Source: Bifidobacterium tissieri (GTDB lineage Bacteria > Actinomycetota > Actinomycetes > Actinomycetales > Bifidobacteriaceae). Taken from it: a stretch of 64,000 nucleotides of DNA. Positions 34,954 through 44,405 of this stretch are shown here, piece by piece. Made by a program: the position numbers and the translations under genes. Position 1 is the first letter of the stretch, and each line of letters opens with the position of its first letter. Location of the stretch: contig NZ_MWWV01000015.1 in NCBI RefSeq assembly GCF_002259645.1, forward strand, positions 1 to 64,000. The letters run 5' to 3'. The notes below the pieces were generated by a model that saw only the letters and a list, made by a program, of their open reading frames with translations, was not told where the DNA came from and did no database searches.

Positions 34954-36435
34954 ATGTCGGATTCCGTGACGGCAGTGGTTGTCGCCGTAGTGATCATGGC
35001 TGTGATCGCGCTTGTGCTCATCATTCTGGCATGGCGGTACGGCGTGATGTCCGGCGAGGAGCGTGCCCAGACACGTCATGCCAGCGAACAGAACGCCATT
35101 CCGAAGTCGCTCTACGGCAGGGGAGTGTCCGCCGACGAGGCGTCACGCAATCTGCTGAAGACGCTGCGCAGCGGTGCCATCATCGTCGACGGGCTTGGCG
35201 ACGTGCGGTACGCCAGTCCTCGACTGGATAATCTCGACGTCGTGCGTGACGGTCATCTGATCTCGGGGGAGATCCGTGATCTGCTTGCGCAGGTGGCCGC
35301 CGATGGGGAGATCCGCGACCGTGAGATCGAAGTGACTGCGGTATCGCCGTCCGGGCGTATCACCGACCAGTCGAACGTGTATCTGCAGGTGCGTATCGGA
35401 CATATCGCCACCATCGAACCATTGTCCGTCACGTTCGGCATGGATATCGCCAACGCCGGCGGCGCCAATGAACTGTATGTGATCTTTCTTGAGGACGTCA
35501 GCGAGAAACGGCATTTCGAGCAGATGCGCCGCGACTTCGTCACCAACGTGTCGCACGAGCTCAAGACCCCTGCCGGCGCGATATCGCTGCTCGCCGAAAC
35601 CGTCTCCAGCGCCGCCGACGATCCGGACGCCGTACGCTACTTCTCCGGAAGGATCTCCAAGGAGTCCGAACGCCTGACCGAACTTGTGCAGAAGCTCATC
35701 GCCCTGCAGAAGGTGCAGGATGACAAGGGACTCGCCGCCGCGGACAGCGAGCCGGTATCCGTGCCGAAGATCGTTCGCGAGGCCGTGTCCGAAAACGAAG
35801 TGCAGGCCGCCGCCAAGCACATCGATATCCGCATGTACTTCGGCGACGATGACGAAGGCACGAGCGCCGAATACACCGCGGACGGGCAGCCTGACACATC
35901 GCTCGACGACGACATCATCGTCAACGGCGACGCCGATTCACTCAAGACAGCAGTGAAGAATCTGGTGGAGAACGCCATCCATTATTCGCCGGAGAATACG
36001 CATGTCGGCGTCAGCGTGCGGAAGAACGGCCGTGTGCAGATCCGCGTCGTCGACCAGGGCATCGGCATTCCCGCCGACGCGCAGAAGCGCATCTTCGAAC
36101 GGTTCTATCGCGTCGATCCGGCACGCTCCCGTGCCACGGGCGGCACTGGTCTAGGCCTCGCCATCACCAAGCACGTCGTGCAGGACGCCGGCGGTACGAT
36201 CTCCGTATGGTCCCGGCCGGGGGAGGGCTCCACGTTCACCATCGATCTGCCCAAGGCGGAAGATCAGTCCAACGACGATGATCTGCCCGAGGATGAGCAT
36301 CAATCCCGTCAATCACAGGCGGAGGAGAACGCGGTGAAGCAGGATGCCGCGGACGGTGTGAACGTTACGGACAGCGCGGACGCCGTTGATGCCGAGGACG
36401 ACGCTGAACGGGACTTGGTCGGTGAGGCCCGGTAG
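34954..36435 (+). CDS. PhoR/SenX3-like sensor histidine kinase
   Basis: 493 residues. ATG 34954 is chosen because the first membrane helix (AVVVAVVIMAVIALVLIILAW) follows immediately; AAGGAG lies 13 bases upstream. Only one membrane segment is evident. Then a PAS-like region (about 60-180), HisKA with phospho-acceptor His201 in VSHELKTP, and an ATPase domain with N-box NLVENAIHYSPEN, G1 DQGIGIP and G2 TGLGLAITKHV. The last ~65 residues are an acidic disordered tail, an addition to the usual design. The adjoining RegX3-like regulator and pst genes indicate phosphate sensing. The gene is convergent with that regulator instead of co-transcribed. Confidence 0.9.
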   Translation: MSDSVTAVVVAVVIMAVIALVLIILAWRYGVMSGEERAQTRHASEQNAIPKSLYGRGVSADEASRNLLKTLRSGAIIVDGLGDVRYASPRLDNLDVVRDGHLISGEIRDLLAQVAADGEIRDREIEVTAVSPSGRITDQSNVYLQVRIGHIATIEPLSVTFGMDIANAGGANELYVIFLEDVSEKRHFEQMRRDFVTNVSHELKTPAGAISLLAETVSSAADDPDAVRYFSGRISKESERLTELVQKLIALQKVQDDKGLAAADSEPVSVPKIVREAVSENEVQAAAKHIDIRMYFGDDDEGTSAEYTADGQPDTSLDDDIIVNGDADSLKTAVKNLVENAIHYSPENTHVGVSVRKNGRVQIRVVDQGIGIPADAQKRIFERFYRVDPARSRATGGTGLGLAITKHVVQDAGGTISVWSRPGEGSTFTIDLPKAEDQSNDDDLPEDEHQSRQSQAEENAVKQDAADGVNVTDSADAVDAEDDAERDLVGEAR

Positions 36436-36610
36436 ACCCGGTAGCGCCGACGATGCTTAGCAGGCCCAGATGTCTGTAGGCCTAGTGGCTTTGGTGAGTC
36501 CGGTGGCTTCGGCAGTTTTTGTCAGGACATGGTAAGCCGGGTCCCGCCACATGTGACTTCCGTGCGTTACTTCGCGCGCATTCGCAGACTCATATCGCAT
36601 GCCTGTGCAT

Positions 36611-36670
36611 ATGAAACGCTCCGGCTTCCTGAATCGGTACGATACCTATCGGGAAGCCGGAGCGTTTCAT
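36611..36670. terminator. Bidirectional 19-bp stem between kinase and regulator genes
   Basis: ATGAAACGCTCCGGCTTCC (36611-36629) and its exact complement (36652-36670) enclose 22 bases that contain a smaller GGTAC/GATACC pairing. It lies between two convergent genes. The rest of this 323-bp gap shows nothing else; short frames overlapping it lack ribosome sites. Confidence 0.8.
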
Positions 36671-36758
36671 CTATGCGGATTCACATGCGGATTCATATCT
36701 ACGGATTCCGACGGAATCTACGGAATCCTACGAAGATTGTTCTACAAACCGTCTCGTA

Positions 36759-37463
36759 CTACTCCGCCGGCTCGTCGATCTTGTAGCCAAGACCGCGCAC
36801 GGTGGTGATGTAGTGCGGATGGGCAGGATCCTCCTCGATCTTGGAACGCACACGCTTGATGTGCACGTCCAGCGTCTTGGTGTCGCCAACGTAATCCGAA
36901 CCCCACACGCGGTCGATCAGCTGATGGCGGGTAAGCACACGGCCCTTGTTCTGCATCAGGTATTCGAGCAGCTCGAACTCCTTGAGCGGGAAGAAGGCGT
37001 TCTCGCCATGCACCGTCACCGCATGCTGTCCCACCTGCATACGGATCGGTCCGCACACCAGCGGAATGTCGTCGTCGGCGGAATCGGAGCCATCCGCGCT
37101 GCCGGGCGCGCGACGCAGCACCGCACGTACACGGGCCAGCAGCTCGCGGAACGAATACGGCTTGGTCACATAGTCGTCCGCGCCGATCTCCAGCCCCACG
37201 ACCTTGTCGATCTCCGAGCTTTTCGCCGTCAGCATGATGATCGGCACGCGGCTCTGTTCGCGGATCCTGCGGCACAGTGACGTGCCGTCCAGACCGGGGA
37301 GCATAAGGTCGAGCAGCACCAGATCCACACCGCCCTTGGTGAACAGCTCAAGGCCCTCTTCCCCGGTGGCTGCCGCCACCACGTCATAGCCTTCATGGGT
37401 GAACTGATAGACCAGGGGCTCCCGGTAGGATTCCTCGTCTTCGACGACCAGTATGCGGGTCAT
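36759..37463 (-). CDS. OmpR-family response regulator, RegX3/PhoP-like
   Basis: 234 residues. Receiver domain with acidic pocket Glu8/Asp9, phospho-acceptor Asp52 (LVLLDLMLPG), Thr79 and Lys101 (TKPYSF); then a winged-helix DNA-binding domain ending RGLGYKIDEPAE. It is divergent from pstS with a shared 372-bp region that holds a PHO box, and convergent with the kinase gene, so this pair is arranged tail-to-tail. Expected role: activation of pstSCAB when phosphate is low and autoregulation. Confidence 0.92.
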   Translation of the reverse strand: MTRILVVEDEESYREPLVYQFTHEGYDVVAAATGEEGLELFTKGGVDLVLLDLMLPGLDGTSLCRRIREQSRVPIIMLTAKSSEIDKVVGLEIGADDYVTKPYSFRELLARVRAVLRRAPGSADGSDSADDDIPLVCGPIRMQVGQHAVTVHGENAFFPLKEFELLEYLMQNKGRVLTRHQLIDRVWGSDYVGDTKTLDVHIKRVRSKIEEDPAHPHYITTVRGLGYKIDEPAE

Positions 37464-37656
37464 GTGATTGACTCCCTCTCGTGTTGATTTGCCCGTGGCT
37501 TTGCGACCAAAGGCAACTTACTCAGGCACAGACAGCATACATCGTCGGGTTGATACCTGAGATTCACCATGCAAACGTCAGAACTTTACCCAGCGTACGT
37601 TATCGGAAGCTACACAATCTACATCCAAACGATGTAGAAAGCAGATATCAGCACAA

Positions 37657-37674
37657 GTTCACTTTCCGTTCACC
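37657..37674. promoter_or_regulatory. PHO box upstream of pstS
   Basis: GTTCACTTTCCGTTCACC contains two GTTCAC direct repeats 11 bp apart, the form of PhoP/RegX3 sites in actinomycetes. It is located between the regulator and pstS, about 160 bp before the pstS start. The rest of the 37464-37835 gap is lower in GC and shows no further confident site. Confidence 0.75.
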
Positions 37675-37835
37675 GACTTTGGTCTTGGGCTCTCCAACTC
37701 TCTCATAGTCTTGAATTGTCATGAAAAAGCGTGTTTTGCCAATGACAACAACCTGAAGGCGGCACGCGGTTGCGAATTCGGTTAATTACGGTTCTCCGAT
37801 GTTCGCGACGGAAAAGGATACAAGAGGGAATAGTT

Positions 37836-38963
37836 ATGCGAAAGAACATTCTTATGCGTTCCGTGGCCGTCGTGTCCGGTCTGGCCATGCTCGCCTCTCT
37901 GGCGGCCTGCGGTGACAACACCTCCGGCTCCAGCAACGGATCCAGCTCCTCCAGCTCCGCCGAGAAGATCTCCGGCGACTTCCAGGGTGCCGGCGCCTCC
38001 TCCCAGCAGAGCGCCGTCGAAGCTTGGATCGCTTCCTACCAGGCCACCAACCCCGACGCCAAGATCGCCTACAACCCGGTCGGCTCCGGCGCTGGTGTCA
38101 CCACCTTCCTCACCGGTGCCACCGCATGGGCTGGCTCCGACGCCTCCCTGACCAGCGAGCAGGTCGACAAGTCCAAGGCCGTGTGCGCTGACAACACCAC
38201 CGCCTTCGACATCCCGGCCTACATCTCCCCGATCGCCGTGGTCTTCAACCTCAACGGCATCTCCGGTCAGGACAAGCACCTGAACATGGACGCTGACACC
38301 GTCGCCAAGATCTTCGACGGCAAGATCACCAAGTGGAACGACGAGGCCATCGCCAAGCAGAACCCGAAGGTCACTCTGCCTGACACCGCCATCACCGTGG
38401 TCCACCGTTCCGATAAGTCCGGCACCACCCAGAACTTCGTCAGCTACCTCAAGGATGCCGCTCCGAGCTCCTGGACCTACGACCTGAGCGAGAACTGGCC
38501 GAACGAAGTCGGTCAGGGTGGTAAGGGCACCTCCGGTGTCATCAGCACCGTCAAGCAGGCCGACGGCACCATCGGCTACGCCGATGCCTCCCAGGCCGGC
38601 GACCTCGGCACCGTTGCCCTGAAGGTCGGCGAGAAGTACGTGCCGTACTCGGCTGAAGCCGCCTCCAAGGTCGTCGACGCCTCCCCGCTCGACGAGTCCG
38701 CCACTGGTGAGAACCGCGTGGTTGTCAAGCTCGACCACAACACCACCGCCGACGGCGCCTACCCGCTGGTGCTGGTCTCCTACGACATCGCCTGCCCGGC
38801 CTACAAGGACGCCAACACCGCCAAGTTCGTGAAGTCCTGGCTGACCTACGTGGTGAGCAAGGATGGTCAGGACGTGGCCGCCAAGAACGCCGGTTCCGCT
38901 CCGCTGTCCGACACGATGCGCGCCAAGATCACCAAGTCCATCGACGCCATCAAGACCGAGTGA
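37836..38963 (+). CDS. pstS: Phosphate ABC transporter substrate-binding lipoprotein
   Basis: 375 residues. Signal peptide with lipobox LAAC (Cys at about 25), then a Ser/Gly linker and the periplasmic-binding fold. Phosphate-contact segments are visible: GAGASSQQSAVEAW near the start, GSGAGVTTFLTGATAWAGSD and HRSDKSGTTQNF. GAGGG precedes ATG 37836 by 7 bases; the earlier in-frame start at 37770 would precede the signal peptide and is rejected. First gene of pstSCAB, behind a PHO box. Codon use is strongly biased, as expected for an abundant protein. Confidence 0.96.
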   Translation: MRKNILMRSVAVVSGLAMLASLAACGDNTSGSSNGSSSSSSAEKISGDFQGAGASSQQSAVEAWIASYQATNPDAKIAYNPVGSGAGVTTFLTGATAWAGSDASLTSEQVDKSKAVCADNTTAFDIPAYISPIAVVFNLNGISGQDKHLNMDADTVAKIFDGKITKWNDEAIAKQNPKVTLPDTAITVVHRSDKSGTTQNFVSYLKDAAPSSWTYDLSENWPNEVGQGGKGTSGVISTVKQADGTIGYADASQAGDLGTVALKVGEKYVPYSAEAASKVVDASPLDESATGENRVVVKLDHNTTADGAYPLVLVSYDIACPAYKDANTAKFVKSWLTYVVSKDGQDVAAKNAGSAPLSDTMRAKITKSIDAIKTE

Positions 38964-39048
38964 ACCGAATAATCGGTAACTGAGTCCAGGAATCCAAATC
39001 CGATCAGGCCGCGGTGTTTCCGCCTGAAGCGAGAAGCACTGCGGCTTT

Positions 39049-39066
39049 GTCGGGTCTAGATCCGAC
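39049..39066 (+). other. Palindrome in the pstS-pstC gap
   Basis: GTCGGGTCTAGATCCGAC is an 18-base inverted repeat (one wobble) in the 127-bp space between pstS and pstC, ahead of AAGGAG at 39080-39085. It could reduce read-through or stabilise the pstS message so that the binding protein exceeds the permease. Confidence 0.5.
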
Positions 39067-39090
39067 CACTACTTTGTGTAAGGAGAACCC

Positions 39091-40044
39091 GTGAGTTCGC
39101 AAGACAAAGCGGTAGTTCAGGAGAACACTGGAAAGACCGGAGATAAGGTCTTCAAGTTCTTCGCCTACGCCGCCGGTATTCTGATCCTCGTCGCGCTCGC
39201 AGCAGTGGCTCTGTTCCTGCTGTTCCGTGCGTGGCCCCTCATCGGCGGAGATCAGTCCGCCAACGCCGCCACCGTGGAATCGTTCACCGGTGGAAAGGCG
39301 CACAACTTCTGGCAGTACGTCGGACCGCTTGTGTTCGGTACAGTCCTCGTCGCAGCTCTGGCACTGATCATCGCCTTCTTCATCGCCGTGGGCATCGCAC
39401 TGTTCATCTCGCACTACGCGCCGAAGCAGGTGGCTGTGGTGCTGAGCTCCGTCGTCGATCTGCTGGCCGCCATCCCCTCCGTTATCTACGGTCTTTGGGG
39501 TGGTCTGATTCTGGTCCCGGCCATTGGCCCCTTCTGGAACTGGGTGGCCACCTACCTCGGTTGGATTCCGATCTTCGAGGGTCCTGCCGCCAGCCCGGCT
39601 CGTACGGTCGCCACGGTCGCCGTGGTGCTCGCCGTCATGATCCTGCCGATCATCACCTCCGTGTCGCGCGATATCTTCCAGCAGGCTCCGCGTCTGCAGC
39701 AGGAAGCCGCTCTCGCTCTGGGTGCCACCAAGTGGGAGATGATCAAGCTCGCCGTCATTCCGTTCGGCAAGTCCGGTGTCGTGTCCGCCTCCATGCTCGG
39801 CCTTGGTCGTGCACTTGGTGAGACGATGGCAGTCCTCATGATTCTGTCCCCTGGCCTCACCTACTCTGTCAAGCTGCTGCAGGCTTCCCAGAGCCAGACG
39901 ATCGCTGCAAACATCGCCGCGCAGTATCCTGAAGCCAACGATTTGGGCGTCTCCACGCTGATCGGAACCGGTCTGGTGCTGTTCATCATCACCTTCCTGG
40001 TCAACTTCATCGCCCGTAAGATCACTGAGAAAGCGAGCGTGTGA
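39091..40044 (+). CDS. pstC: Phosphate ABC transporter permease PstC
   Basis: 317 residues with about six membrane segments. The coupling-loop motif around QEAALALGATKWEMIKLAVIPFGKSG is typical of binding-protein-dependent permeases. GTG start with AAGGAG 5 bases upstream. Pairs with PstA to form the membrane channel of the high-affinity phosphate importer. Its stop codon overlaps the start of pstA. Confidence 0.96.
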   Translation: MSSQDKAVVQENTGKTGDKVFKFFAYAAGILILVALAAVALFLLFRAWPLIGGDQSANAATVESFTGGKAHNFWQYVGPLVFGTVLVAALALIIAFFIAVGIALFISHYAPKQVAVVLSSVVDLLAAIPSVIYGLWGGLILVPAIGPFWNWVATYLGWIPIFEGPAASPARTVATVAVVLAVMILPIITSVSRDIFQQAPRLQQEAALALGATKWEMIKLAVIPFGKSGVVSASMLGLGRALGETMAVLMILSPGLTYSVKLLQASQSQTIAANIAAQYPEANDLGVSTLIGTGLVLFIITFLVNFIARKITEKASV

Positions 40045-41036
40045 TGACTTCCGCAAACCCCACCGAATTCAGCAAGGTCAAGCAGCCTGACTTCGACAAG
40101 CTTGCTCCTACGCGCTCGTTCATCGAGGCTCGTAAGCGCAAGGACATCATCATGCAGGGCCTCATCTACGTGGCCTTCATCATCGCCCTGATCCCGCTGA
40201 TCTCCGTGCTTTGGACCACGCTGTTCAACGGTATCAAGCGCCTGAACATCAACTTCCTCACCTTCAACATGACGGGCGTCATCGGTGGTAACCCGACTCC
40301 GTCCGGTGGCTACGGTGGTGTGCTCCACGCCATCATCGGTACGCTGGAGATCACGCTCGGTGCCATGGTCATCTCCATCCCGATCGGTCTGATGTGCGCC
40401 GTCTACCTTGTGGAATACGCACAGCGCGGCGGCAAGCTCGCCCAGTCGATCTCCCTGCTCGTCGACGTCATGAGTGGTATCCCGTCCATCGTCGCCGGTT
40501 TGTTCGCATACTCGATGTTCACGATCTTCTTCGGACCCGGTACCATCAACGGTTTCGAAGGTTCCGTGGCATTGTCGCTGCTGATGATCCCGACCGTGGT
40601 CAAGACCAGTGAGGAAATGCTGAAGATCGTGCCTCACGATCTGCGCGAGGCCTCCTACGCTCTGGGCGTGACCAAGCAGCGTACGATCACCAAGATCGTG
40701 CTCCGCACCGCCCTTCCGGGTATCGTCTCCGGTGTGATTCTGGCAATCGCACGAGTCATCGGTGAGACCGCTCCTCTGCTTATGACCGCTGGCTTCATCT
40801 CCAGCACCAACGTCAACCTGTTCAGCGGACAGATGACCACCCTCCCTGTGTTCGTCTACCAGGAGTACAGCAAGCTCTCCGTGACCTGCCCGGCTTCCGC
40901 CGACGCCAGCTGCGTGCCCACCATCCCGATGGAACGCGCCTGGGCCGCCGCTCTGGTGCTGATCATCATCGTGCTTCTGCTGAACCTGCTCGGACGTTGG
41001 GTCGCCAAGGTCTTCGCCGTGAAGACGGAACAGTAA
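40044..41036 (+). CDS. pstA: Phosphate ABC transporter permease PstA
   Basis: 330 residues, six membrane segments, coupling loop REASYALGVTKQRTITKIVLRTALPG. ATG 40044 overlaps the pstC stop (TGATG), so translation is coupled; a GTG at 40041 is an alternative. A short insertion (VTCPASADASCVPT) with two cysteines lies in the last external loop. Confidence 0.95.
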   Translation: MTSANPTEFSKVKQPDFDKLAPTRSFIEARKRKDIIMQGLIYVAFIIALIPLISVLWTTLFNGIKRLNINFLTFNMTGVIGGNPTPSGGYGGVLHAIIGTLEITLGAMVISIPIGLMCAVYLVEYAQRGGKLAQSISLLVDVMSGIPSIVAGLFAYSMFTIFFGPGTINGFEGSVALSLLMIPTVVKTSEEMLKIVPHDLREASYALGVTKQRTITKIVLRTALPGIVSGVILAIARVIGETAPLLMTAGFISSTNVNLFSGQMTTLPVFVYQEYSKLSVTCPASADASCVPTIPMERAWAAALVLIIIVLLLNLLGRWVAKVFAVKTEQ

Positions 41037-41072
41037 GTCGCCGCATAGAACGAATCAAGTTAAGGAAAACAA

Positions 41073-41852
41073 ATGGGACAGCGAATTGATGTCAACCATC
41101 TGAACGTCTACTACGGCAACTTCCTCGCCGTCGAAGACGTGAACATGAAGATTGAGCCGAACAAGGTCACCGCATTCATCGGACCTTCCGGCTGTGGTAA
41201 GTCCACCGTGTTGCGCACCCTCGACCGCATGCACGAGATCATTCCCGGCGCCCACTGCAAGGGCGAGGTTCTGCTCGAAGGCAAGAACCTGTACGCTCCG
41301 GACGTTGACCCCGTGGCCGTGCGTCGTGACGTCGGCATGGTGTTCCAGCGCCCGAACCCGTTCCCCACGATGTCCATTCGTGAGAACGTGCTCTCCGGTG
41401 TGACTCTGAACAACCGCAAGATCAGCAAGTCCGACGCTGACGAGCTTGTCGAGTGGGCTCTGCGTGGTGCCAACCTGTGGGAAGAGGTCAAGGATCGTCT
41501 TGACAACCCCGGCATCGGTCTGTCCGGTGGTCAGCAGCAGCGTCTGTGCATCGCCCGCGCCGTGGCCGTGCACCCGCAGGTGCTGCTCATGGATGAGCCC
41601 TGCTCCGCTCTTGACCCGATCTCGACCCTGGCCGTCGAGGATCTGATCAACGAGCTCAAGGGCGACTACACGATCGTGATCGTGACCCACAACATGCAGC
41701 AGGCATCTCGTATCGCCGACTACACCGGCTTCTTCAACCTGAAGGCCGTCGGTCAGCCTGGTCACCTTGAGTACTTCGCTGACACGGACACCATGTTCCA
41801 CAATCCTCAGAACGAAGAGGCCGAGCGTTACATCTCCGGTCGCTTCGGCTGA
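41073..41852 (+). CDS. pstB: Phosphate ABC transporter ATPase PstB
   Basis: 259 residues, the usual length. Walker [10 protein letters not shown] (about 38-46), Q-loop FQRPNPFP, signature [14 protein letters not shown], Walker [17 protein letters not shown]-loop VTHNMQQA, all as in PstB. TAAGGAAAACAA precedes the ATG. Drives phosphate import with PstSCA. No phoU follows in this window. Confidence 0.97.
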   Translation: MGQRIDVNHLNVYYGNFLAVEDVNMKIEPNKVTAFIGPSGCGKSTVLRTLDRMHEIIPGAHCKGEVLLEGKNLYAPDVDPVAVRRDVGMVFQRPNPFPTMSIRENVLSGVTLNNRKISKSDADELVEWALRGANLWEEVKDRLDNPGIGLSGGQQQRLCIARAVAVHPQVLLMDEPCSALDPISTLAVEDLINELKGDYTIVIVTHNMQQASRIADYTGFFNLKAVGQPGHLEYFADTDTMFHNPQNEEAERYISGRFG

Positions 41853-42249
41853 TCCACTCCGCCGGGGGAACTTTCGCATGGCTGTGTCTGCACGGGTTAT
41901 GTGCGGTCGGTGTGCGTGGAGGCCGTATGGTTGTACACGGCTTTCACACCGCCGTCGGCAGCGCATAGCCTAGTGCGCACGGTTTCCCTCCTCCCGGCGG
42001 TTTTATTCTTCCCCTGTGTTTTTTCTTCTCTCCACTGGGGATGCCAAGGGCTCCTGCTTCTGCCTACGGGCAGACAGGAGCCTTTTGTATTGTGCCGTGG
42101 CGTTCTGTCACCTCTTTCGGTTCTGTTTCACGATGCTCTGGTATCGGTTCATAATCGGGGGGTAAGGGTCGGAACGTGGGTTTTATTCGTGTGTGTTGGC
42201 GTGTCGTTGGGGCCATAAGCCCTCATCACCCAACGACTAATGCTCCTTG
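41853..42249. other. Gap after pstB: no gene
   Basis: Apart from the terminator at 42056-42096 there is no coding or regulatory signal I can support. The stretch 41995-42035 is T/C-rich. The repeat array begins at 42250. Confidence 0.6.
42056..42096 (+). terminator. Rho-independent terminator of the pst operon
   Basis: AAGGGCTCCTG with TCTGCC pairs with GGCAGA and CAGGAGCCTT around a four-base loop, followed by TTTT. It is 200 bp beyond pstB. Confidence 0.85.
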
Positions 42250-42606
42250 CGACGCATGTGTGTGGCCAACAAGCACGGGGAACAAGCCCCGGTGCCTATC
42301 CGACTCACGCGTGTGACACACACGCACCGGGGACGGTCCGCTGTGTCCATTGGACGCACACGTACGTCAAACAGGCACCGGGAGCGAAGCTTCGTGCTCA
42401 TCGGACGCACGTATACGACCAACAGGCACCGGGGACGATCTCCGATACCCATCGGACGCACGCATGCGTCGAACACGCACCAGGGAAGAACCACCGTGCT
42501 CATGCGACGCACGCATGCACCAGACGGGCATCGAAACCGAGCCTCGGTGCCCATCGGACGCACGCGTATGTCGGACACGCACCGAATTGCTCAGGCCCGG
42601 GTCGCA
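42250..42606. repeat. 51-bp tandem repeat family C, array 2
   Basis: Seven units start at 42250, 42301, 42352, 42403, 42454, 42505 and 42556, exactly 51 bp apart; the last breaks down after about 30 bp. The unit consensus begins GGACGCACGCATGCGTCGAA, continues CAGGCACCGGGGACGATCTC and ends CGGTGCCCATC. Arms GACGCA/TGCGTC and CACCGG/CCGGTG give two hairpins per unit. Because 51 is divisible by three, several frames stay open, but no ribosome site or consistent codon bias supports translation. It matches array 1 at 2211-2640. Confidence 0.85.
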
Positions 42607-42937
42607 GGCGGCGAGCACGTTTCCTTACGCCGGCCGAGGAGCAGGGGCAGAGCGGGGGTCTTATTCGCATCGTCGGCGTGCCGCCGGCTGGTGTGACCGG
42701 CCCGGCCTGTCCGACGTCGAATCCGCTCTCGCAGGCGTCGGCTTCCTTCTTCGCATCGCAATCCCAGGCAATGGGGGTATCCCTGCCCTTGCCGGCCTGA
42801 GGTCGCATACGGAACAAGCCAACCGGATACATGCGAACTCCAATCCGAACGCCGAAACGCCCAACTTCTCGCCCGCACCTTCAGCATTGTTCCCGATGCC
42901 CATAGTCGCACATAGTCCGCTTCTCTGTTGCCCTTCG
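42607..42937. other. 330 bp of unassigned sequence between repeat families
   Basis: Frames on both strands are open but lack ribosome sites. One minus-strand frame (about 42832-42640) contains a Cys/Asp-rich stretch (AWDCDAKKEADACESGFD) that has a protein-like look, so this may be a relic of a decayed gene; I cannot name a family. Confidence 0.35.
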
Positions 42938-43130
42938 CTGCGGGTTTGTTGTGCAGACCGTTTTGACCAGCAGTGTGGAGGTTGTCATACTGCGGGTTCG
43001 TCGGGGTGATGTGTGAAACCCGCAGTGAGGTACTTTCTTCACTGCGGGTTTGTTATGCAGACCATTTGTACCTGCAGTAAGCCCCTTGTTTCGCTGCGGG
43101 TTCGTTGCATGGAATGACTGGACCCGCAGT
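42938..43130. repeat. CTGCGGGTT hairpin family D
   Basis: CTGCGGGTTTGT or CTGCGGGTTCGT occurs at 42938, 42990, 43042 and 43093, about 51 bp apart. Two are followed by complements: AAACCCGCAGT ending at 43026 and GACCCGCAGT ending at 43130. The copies at 42938 and 43042 extend into a ~30-bp direct repeat (TGCAGACC...). The same motif is interleaved with family C at 2430-2596. Confidence 0.8.
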
Positions 43131-43206
43131 GTTGATTCGGGTTCGCTCCCTGCACTCGTCGTAATCTCGGAATCATTGATACCAATGCCGATACCCATAT
43201 ACAAAT

Positions 43207-43238
43207 AATCCCCGTCCGGATCAGCCCGGGCGGGGATT
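43207..43238 (-). terminator. Terminator of the Rpf-like gene
   Basis: AATCCCCGTCCGG pairs with CCGGGCGGGGATT (one G:U) around a short loop. On the minus strand it is followed by ATTTGT. It lies about 55 bases beyond the stop of the gene at 43293. Confidence 0.7.
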
Positions 43239-43292
43239 ACGTATGAGATCGGTCGGTTGCGATCGGCAGATCGGCGAATCAGCGCATCAGTA

Positions 43293-44339
43293 TCAGTAGC
43301 TGTGGTGGGACAACCAATACGTGTAGGCCTGCTGGATTCCGCCGTAACGGTCGTTGCAGTAGCCGATGAACCACTTGAGCTGAGTCTGGTAGTTGGTCTT
43401 CCAGTCGGCGCCGGCGGAAGCCATCTTGCTGCCGGGCAGTGCCTGCGGCAGGCCGTATGCGCCGGAGGATGCGTTGGTGGCCGTCACATTCCAACCGGAT
43501 TCGTGGTTGATGATGTACACCATGCCGGTGAAGTCGGCTTCCGTGTAGCCGTTGGACAGCAGGTAGTCATGTGCCCACTGCTGCATGTCGCTGGCAGGAA
43601 TGGTGGTGCCGATGTCGTTGGACGACGAATCGGACGAACCGGCGTCGCTCTTGTTGGACGTGCTCGGCGTGGAGGAGGCCGTGCTGCCGGTGCCGATAAG
43701 CACCACCTTGTTCACAGGGGCCTTCTTCACGTAGGAGCTGATCGTGTTGCTGGAGACGACGTTGCCGCCGGACTTGGTGACCAGGTTCGTGGCCTCCATC
43801 ACGCCGGCCTCGCCCTCGGTCTTCACCTTGGTGGTGCCTGCGGGCAGGGAGTCGGTCTTCTCCTCGACGGTGTTGAACGGAATCTCGGTGTCGGCGGTCT
43901 CGATGGTGCTGCCGGCACGCTCGATGGTGATGGTGGTCGACTCGGTGACCTTGGTGTCAAGGCTGGGGGAGACGGAATCCTCCGGCTCCAGGGTGATGCT
44001 GCCCTGATCCAGCACGGACTTGACGTCGGTGAAGTCGGTGCCCAGCACCAGGCGGGATTCGCCGTTGATGACGACCTTCACATAGGCGGTGTTGGCGTCG
44101 GACCCGCGGGCGTCGCCACGGGATGCCGCCTTGAACGCGTTGACCTCGTCGCTCTTGGTGGCGGAGTACGAGGAGATGCTCTGCTGCGCATGAGTGGGGT
44201 TCGTCTGATAGAAGTCACGGGAGACGATGCCGCCGCCGATCAGCAGTGCCGCGGCCGCGCTTCCGGCTGCAATACGCATCCACTGACGTTTGGTAAGGCG
44301 TTTGAGGATAAATTCCTTCGGTTTGCGATGACTCGCCAT
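43293..44339 (-). CDS. Resuscitation-promoting-factor-like cell wall hydrolase (G5 domain plus transglycosylase fold)
   Basis: 348 residues. Basic N-terminus, one hydrophobic helix (about 23-40), a ubiquitin-like DUF348-type segment (YVKVVINGESRLVLGTDFTDVKSVLDQ), a G5 domain (about 135-205), a Ser/Thr/Asn linker and a C-terminal lytic-transglycosylase-like domain with catalytic Glu in MVYIINHESGWNV (about 273) and GAYGLPQALPGSKM. RpfB of actinobacteria has the same order. Acts outside the membrane on peptidoglycan glycan strands. AAGGAG precedes the ATG. Stands alone between two terminators. Confidence 0.9.
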   Translation of the reverse strand: MASHRKPKEFILKRLTKRQWMRIAAGSAAAALLIGGGIVSRDFYQTNPTHAQQSISSYSATKSDEVNAFKAASRGDARGSDANTAYVKVVINGESRLVLGTDFTDVKSVLDQGSITLEPEDSVSPSLDTKVTESTTITIERAGSTIETADTEIPFNTVEEKTDSLPAGTTKVKTEGEAGVMEATNLVTKSGGNVVSSNTISSYVKKAPVNKVVLIGTGSTASSTPSTSNKSDAGSSDSSSNDIGTTIPASDMQQWAHDYLLSNGYTEADFTGMVYIINHESGWNVTATNASSGAYGLPQALPGSKMASAGADWKTNYQTQLKWFIGYCNDRYGGIQQAYTYWLSHHSY

Positions 44340-44405
44340 GAATCTCCTTAGATCGACCGATAAGGCTCACACTGCCTCCATATTCTACCGATCGGTTATG
44401 ACGAG

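Noticed and set aside
42120-42140. Second parS site near TGTTTCACGATG
   Set aside because: Only the left half matches; the right half is not complementary.
42250-42606. CRISPR array in the 51-bp repeats
   Set aside because: The whole 51-bp unit is repeated, leaving no unique spacers.
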